Assembly (NCBI RefSeq): GCF_017254845.1
Contig: NZ_JAFKCU010000001.1
Span: forward strand, 248,001-312,000
Source of the DNA: Algoriphagus pacificus
GTDB taxonomy: Bacteria > Bacteroidota > Bacteroidia > Cytophagales > Cyclobacteriaceae
Length of the DNA stretch: 64,000 bases
Direction: 5' to 3'
Position 1 is the first letter of the stretch, and every line of letters starts with the position of its first letter. The notes beneath the pieces are model-generated. The model saw nothing but the letters and a program-made list of their open reading frames with translations. It was not told the DNA's origin and made no database searches. This document shows positions 60,108 to 64,000 of the stretch, piece by piece. The translations under genes were made by a program, and so were the position numbers.

Positions 60108-61825
60108 AATCTGGCCAAGTAGCCAAAATGTATTTTGGAATAAGAGAATGACAAAGGTTGCAAATTTGATTTTCCCAATCCATAAATAAATCTAAAAACT
60201 CCTGTGCCTGTTTCTAGATTGACTCCTGCTCCAAAGGAAATCGGGAAATCTCTTGAAGGAGCAAAGTACAGGTTTTCTAAGACACCAAAATCAGTGAAGG
60301 CCATCAAGTAAGAATTTTCACCGAAAAATAAGCGTTGCTCCATATTGATAAAACCATATGATCTAGCAAAGAAAAAGTTTTCGTTAAATCCTCTGATACT
60401 TTTTAATCCGCCAATTCGAAAAATGTCATTTTGAAGTAAATTCTTATTTCGAATCAGCCCAGTGCTACCTCGCAGCCACATTCCCCAATTTTGCTTGATG
60501 AAAAGATGTTTTTCTAATTCCAGTTTGGATGTTATTTGAGGGGAGTTTAAATCCAAGTTTGTATACACTTCTTCTGGAATCCCTGTATTTTGAATAATGC
60601 GTTTGTTTCCTGCAGCAAATTCTCCCTGAAATAAGAATCCTCTTCTCGGGAAGAAAGGAGAATCCAATCGATTCACTTGGATACCAATTCCATATAAGTT
60701 CCATCGGTAATCAGCAACTTCCGGGAGCTCGGTAGCCTCTCGATAAGAATAAGTTGAGATCAAATCACTTGCTTGGCGTCTAGTGAAAAATCGAATGGCT
60801 CCATATTTCGAAAAATCATAAGAGAAATCAAGCGAAATAAACCTACTGATAAAGGTGCTATCCTGCTTCAAAAGACTAAAGCCACCCATGATACTCAAAG
60901 GTGATCGAAAAACGAAGGATTCCTTAGCCTGAATTGCAAGTGATTGAGTTTCTGGATTCATCCGCTGCCAATGGACTTCAAAATCCCGTCCTTTCCCTCC
61001 CAAATGATACAATTCAAGATCTAATTGCCCTGTAATCAAAACTTTTCCAGGCTCATTTTCATTGGGCAACAAACCAATTACTCCATCAATCAGATTGACA
61101 TTCCTATCACGAAGGAAATACGTTGGCCGAGCATTTTTAGTTTGGAAACTCAAGTTGGGTGCCTGCGAAAGTTCTACATACGGCGATCTCCGAAGAGCTT
61201 CCGTTGCCTCCTCAAATTCTTTTTGTGAAAAAGCTTCTCCAGGTTTCAATCTGCTGACCTGCTGAACATACTGGGCTTTGGTTTTTGTATTACCCGCTAC
61301 CTCCACACTATCCCAAGTAATAAATGGTCCTTTTTCAAGCTTTGCTGCTGCAGTTAAATGCTCACCTTCCCTTTCCAAGCTATCGAGCTGAACTTGAGCA
61401 AATGGATATCCGGAATTCTCCAATTCCTCCAAAACAGTGGCAGTCCATTTATTCCAGTCTAAAAATCCTTCTTTTGGAAGGAAAGTGCTAAAGGCAAAAT
61501 CCTCTGGGACATTTCCTTTTCTGATTTCAATTAATTGATACTTCTGGCCCGCGATGAGTTCATATTCCAAGGAATCTTGGTTTTCTAAGTTTTTCACCCA
61601 AAAGGCAGTTAGATAACCTTGCGAACTGATTTCGTTTTTGACAGCCTCAAGCTTTTCATCCACCAATTCTCTATTTTCATAGAAACTCCAACCCTCCTCT
61701 AATTTGGGACTTTCACATTCCCATTTCATCCAATAGCCGCTTTGCCCCAATCCAGGGAACGAAAACAGCAAAGTTGACAAGAGGATAAGTAAAATTGACT
61801 TTCTCAAGAGTGAAATGGGATTCAT
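60104..61825 (-). CDS. Omp85/BamA-like outer-membrane protein
   Basis: 573 residues, shorter than full BamA (about 800). After a signal peptide (ends FSFPGLGQ, about residue 28) come two or three POTRA-like segments (SFYENRELVDEKLEAV, EFEEATEALRRSPYVELSQA). A beta-barrel follows, with FPRRGFLFQGEFAAGNKRI, FRIGGLKSIRGFNENFFFA (the GxxxxRG loop-6 motif RGF) and a terminal FGYLARF. This is the D15/Omp85 pattern. It could insert or translocate outer-membrane proteins as a TamA-like paralogue. It is divergent from hemW and its 5' end is close to that gene. Confidence 0.85.
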   Translation of the reverse strand: MNPISLLRKSILLILLSTLLFSFPGLGQSGYWMKWECESPKLEEGWSFYENRELVDEKLEAVKNEISSQGYLTAFWVKNLENQDSLEYELIAGQKYQLIEIRKGNVPEDFAFSTFLPKEGFLDWNKWTATVLEELENSGYPFAQVQLDSLEREGEHLTAAAKLEKGPFITWDSVEVAGNTKTKAQYVQQVSRLKPGEAFSQKEFEEATEALRRSPYVELSQAPNLSFQTKNARPTYFLRDRNVNLIDGVIGLLPNENEPGKVLITGQLDLELYHLGGKGRDFEVHWQRMNPETQSLAIQAKESFVFRSPLSIMGGFSLLKQDSTFISRFISLDFSYDFSKYGAIRFFTRRQASDLISTYSYREATELPEVADYRWNLYGIGIQVNRLDSPFFPRRGFLFQGEFAAGNKRIIQNTGIPEEVYTNLDLNSPQITSKLELEKHLFIKQNWGMWLRGSTGLIRNKNLLQNDIFRIGGLKSIRGFNENFFFARSYGFINMEQRLFFGENSYLMAFTDFGVLENLYFAPSRDFPISFGAGVNLETGTGVFRFIYGLGKSNLQPLSFSYSKIHFGYLARF

Positions 61826-61851
61826 TATATTCGCAAAATAATAGAATTACA

Positions 61852-62973
61852 GTGGCAGGCATCTACATCCATATCCCATTTTGCAAACAAGCTTGTCATT
61901 ACTGTGACTTTCATTTCAGTACCAATCTGAAATCCATGGAGGACATGGTGGAAATGATCCAGCAGGAATTGATCCTGCGCAAGAATTACCTTGGGACTGA
62001 AACGATCGAAACGGTTTATTTTGGAGGTGGAACTCCCTCTCTTCTAAAACCGGAAATGATCCACTCCATCCTTGATCAAATCCAATCTACCTTTTCCAAC
62101 CAATGGAAAGAAGTAACAATTGAGGCAAATCCGGATGATCTGACTGATTCAAATTTAAAGGCTTGGAAAGAGCTTGGCTTTGATCGATTAAGCCTTGGAG
62201 TTCAAAGTTTCAATGCAGAAGTTTTGAAATTTTATAATCGGGCTCATACATCAGAGGAGTCTAAAATTGCCATTGACAAAGCAAGAGCAATCGGATTCGA
62301 GAAATTCAGTTTGGATTTGATTTATGGTTATCCTTCTGACAATCATAAGATTTGGGAGAATGACTTAAAAGAAGCACTGATTAGGGATCCAGGGCACATT
62401 TCGAGTTATGGGCTGACCGTAGAACCCAAAACCGCTTTGGGGAATTGGGAAAAAACGGGAAAGTTCACCCAAGCAAATGAAGAGTTTGTTTCCCAACAAT
62501 TTGAAATGCTACAGGAAGCCATGGATCAAGGGGGGTATATCCAGTATGAGATTTCAAATTTTGGGAAGCCTGACAATTTTGCCCTCCACAACACGAATTA
62601 CTGGAAAGGAATCCCTTACCTTGGAGTAGGGCCAAGTGCTCATTCATTTGACGGGAAGCATCGCGGATTTAATCCGAGAAGCAATTCAAAATACCTGAAT
62701 TCATTGAAGGCTGGAGTCATTCCTTTTGAAATCGAGGAACTTAGCCCTGAGGATTCCCTCAATGAGTATATTTTAACTGGATTAAGGACCATTTGGGGTA
62801 TTGACCTAGATTTGATTGAGGAAAGACATCAAATAAATCTCCGAGCGGAGAAATCCTCGGTTTTAGAAAAAATGAATGATCAAGGCTGGCTGTTATGGAA
62901 AGACAATCAACTATCTTTGAGCAAAAGCGGAAAGCTCCTAGCCGATTGTATCGCAGCAGCGCTTTTTATTTGA
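61852..62973 (+). CDS. hemW: HemW / oxygen-independent coproporphyrinogen-III oxidase-like radical SAM protein
   Basis: 373 residues if translation begins at GTG 61852 (VAGIYIHIPFCKQACHYCDF). An ATG at 61795 would add 19 non-homologous residues and overlap the divergent Omp85-like gene, and a TATATTCG box at 61826-61833 also favours the GTG. The radical SAM CxxxCxxC is Cys11, Cys15 and Cys18. Downstream YFGGGTPSLL, IEANPDDLT, LGVQSFN and SLDLIYGYP are HemW/HemN blocks, and VGPSAHSFDG follows. The family includes heme chaperone HemW; a true coproporphyrinogen oxidase role cannot be excluded. Confidence 0.9.
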   Translation: MAGIYIHIPFCKQACHYCDFHFSTNLKSMEDMVEMIQQELILRKNYLGTETIETVYFGGGTPSLLKPEMIHSILDQIQSTFSNQWKEVTIEANPDDLTDSNLKAWKELGFDRLSLGVQSFNAEVLKFYNRAHTSEESKIAIDKARAIGFEKFSLDLIYGYPSDNHKIWENDLKEALIRDPGHISSYGLTVEPKTALGNWEKTGKFTQANEEFVSQQFEMLQEAMDQGGYIQYEISNFGKPDNFALHNTNYWKGIPYLGVGPSAHSFDGKHRGFNPRSNSKYLNSLKAGVIPFEIEELSPEDSLNEYILTGLRTIWGIDLDLIEERHQINLRAEKSSVLEKMNDQGWLLWKDNQLSLSKSGKLLADCIAAALFI

Positions 62974-62985
62974 ATCATCCAAACC

Positions 62986-63300
62986 ATGAATAACAAGTAC
63001 AATCCTTTAAGTCGAAAAAAAGAAGCCGCTCCGTTGGAATCTGCCTTCAAGGATTTGCTAAAAGCATATCGCATCGAGGATAAATTTCAGGAAAAAAGTC
63101 TGGTGCAGGCTTGGCCGAAATTAGTGGGAAAAACCATCGCAGATAGAACCACTTCGGTATTTGTAAAAGAAAAAAAACTTTTTGTTAAACTGAGCTCTGG
63201 ACCCATCAAAAAAGAACTGATGATGAATAAAGGGAAGGTAATGGCTTTGATAGAAAACCAATTCGGCAAAGGAGTCGTTGACGACTTGGTATGTTTCTGA
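62986..63300 (+). CDS. DUF721 / DciA-like protein
   Basis: 104 residues with a basic flexible N-terminus (NNKYNPLSRKKEAAPLESAF) and a compact domain LVQAWPKLVGKTIADRTTSV then KLFVKLSSGPIKKELMMNKG. These are the DUF721 landmarks (W at the first helix end, LxSxxxxxEL). The family includes DciA, the DnaB-loading factor, though many members are uncharacterised. It lies 12 bp after hemW and is probably co-transcribed. Confidence 0.85.
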   Translation: MNNKYNPLSRKKEAAPLESAFKDLLKAYRIEDKFQEKSLVQAWPKLVGKTIADRTTSVFVKEKKLFVKLSSGPIKKELMMNKGKVMALIENQFGKGVVDDLVCF

Positions 63301-63416
63301 TTGAAAAGTAGTTCTTCTGTCAAAAGTTTACTTTTTTTAACATTCATTCCCAATAGCTATCTTTTAGTCCTACTCTTAATTTATTTCAGTTTGAGTATTA
63401 TTGTGGGACCGAATCC

Positions 63417-64000
63417 ATGATCAAACTACCAACCATTCATATAGGTAAACTCAGCATGCTCCTGGCCATTTTGGTCTGGCTATCGCTCCTTTTTGTGGAT
63501 TTGGTTCGTTTGTTTGGGATTCTCAATGAACTTGAGTCCGGTATCGCTCAGGAATTCACCTGGACACTTGAAATCCTTTTCTTTTTGACCGTTTATCTCT
63601 TTTACAATTATTCGATAAACAAAAACAGTCAAAATGATTTTTTAAACCTGATTTGGAGGGCAGCTTCTACTGGAATAATTGCAGTATTTGTCTCGATCAT
63701 CATCGATATTTTCTATTCGCTCTTAGGAGACAGTAGCCTATTGAATGAGCCATTTTTAAGGAATTTCTTCTACCATGTCAACTTCGCACTGATCTCGATC
63801 TTTTTGATTTCTGGGGCCTTGCTCTGGAAGCATCTGATCCTTTATCAGAAAAACAAAAGAGTGGTCAAGCAGTGGCAAGCCTATGAGTTTGCTATGCTGA
63901 TAGCCATGCTTTTTATTTATTTCAATAAAAACTCGCTAGATTATAGTTTTCTGTTTGGCTTTGTCCTCTTAGTGGGATTGGGAATTATCCTGTCGGGAAA
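63417..64000 (+). CDS. N-terminal multi-pass membrane domain, cut by window edge
   Basis: 194 codons are visible and the frame is open at the window end. The N-terminus has six or more transmembrane helices (GKLSMLLAILVWLSLLFVDL, LEILFFLTVYLFYNY, STGIIAVFVSIIIDIFYSLL, VNFALISIFLISGALLW, AYEFAMLIAMLFIYF, DYSFLFGFVLLVGLGIILSG). No soluble domain is reached. Such domains often precede phosphatase or histidine-kinase output domains in this phylum, but nothing visible decides this. Confidence 0.7.
   Translation, partial: MIKLPTIHIGKLSMLLAILVWLSLLFVDLVRLFGILNELESGIAQEFTWTLEILFFLTVYLFYNYSINKNSQNDFLNLIWRAASTGIIAVFVSIIIDIFYSLLGDSSLLNEPFLRNFFYHVNFALISIFLISGALLWKHLILYQKNKRVVKQWQAYEFAMLIAMLFIYFNKNSLDYSFLFGFVLLVGLGIILSG

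Noticed and set aside
61795-61851. ATG at 61795 as hemW start
   Set aside because: It overlaps the divergent Omp85-like coding start, and the 19 added residues do not resemble HemW N-termini.

Overview
The window looks like a chromosomal segment from an aerobic Bacteroidota bacterium, most likely order Cytophagales, family Cyclobacteriaceae (Algoriphagus-like). The basis is the presence of type IX secretion (T9SS) genes (porP-gldKLMN, sprE/porW, a porE-like gene), a DUF4249/TonB-receptor operon, an F-type ATP synthase cluster without atpD/atpC, many short lipoprotein signal peptides, and promoters of the Bacteroidota form TTTG-N17..21-TAnnTTTG. Genus assignment is inference; no rRNA gene is present. 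Gene density is high, ribosome binding sites are weak, and the two window edges cut one gene each.

Layout. 1-5891 (minus): a lipoprotein/TonB-receptor operon (TIG-kelch lipoprotein, receptor, two tandem DUF4249 lipoproteins). 6128-11927 (minus): trmN, DUF2179 protein, MFS transporter, ferrochelatase, cation/proton antiporter and a double universal-stress protein. 12142-15480 (plus): two secreted M14-family proteins, the first with a destroyed zinc site. 15612-19413: a small SAP-like protein, a secreted protein with a structured leader, an ECF sigma / anti-sigma-like / two DUF4252 operon, and tRNA-Phe. 19517-32610: heterodisulfide-reductase-like pair, porE-like OmpA lipoprotein, purM, ceramidase-like hydrolase, DUF983, AraC regulator, methyltransferase, acyl-CoA dehydrogenase, membrane protein, SGNH hydrolase, LprI-like protein.

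32611-35103 is the accessory part of the window. A two-gene AT-rich module encodes a trypsin-like serine protease with an apparent H/D/S triad and a HEPN protein with an RxxxxH motif. It is bounded by GTTAGGT and ACCTAAC, which fit integron attC end consensus sequences. It is followed by a strong hairpin terminator and then by a non-coding array of seven 42-bp units, each built around a palindrome AATGTGTT-N-AACACATT; 42 bp is four helical turns. This protease-HEPN module plus the phased palindrome array is the best candidate for an undescribed system here.

35104-39665: a conserved helical protein, a secreted protein, a sulfatase lipoprotein and a GH76-type glycanase. 39830-45529 (minus): atpZ, an atpI-like gene, atpB-E-F-H-A-G with intercistronic hairpins. 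45676-52478 (plus): sprE/porW, PBP1A, uvrC. 52494-61825 (minus): gldN-M-L-K, porP, hemD-like, DUF4271 and an Omp85/BamA-like protein. 61852-64000 (plus): hemW, a DciA-like DUF721 protein and a partial multi-pass membrane protein.

How the genes work together: the T9SS core (GldKLMN, PorP, SprE and possibly the PorE-like protein) would export proteins across an outer membrane assembled by Omp85-type insertases, while the DUF4249/TonB-receptor operon and the sulfatase/GH76 pair point to uptake and polysaccharide foraging. The electron-transfer and ATP synthase genes serve core energy metabolism.
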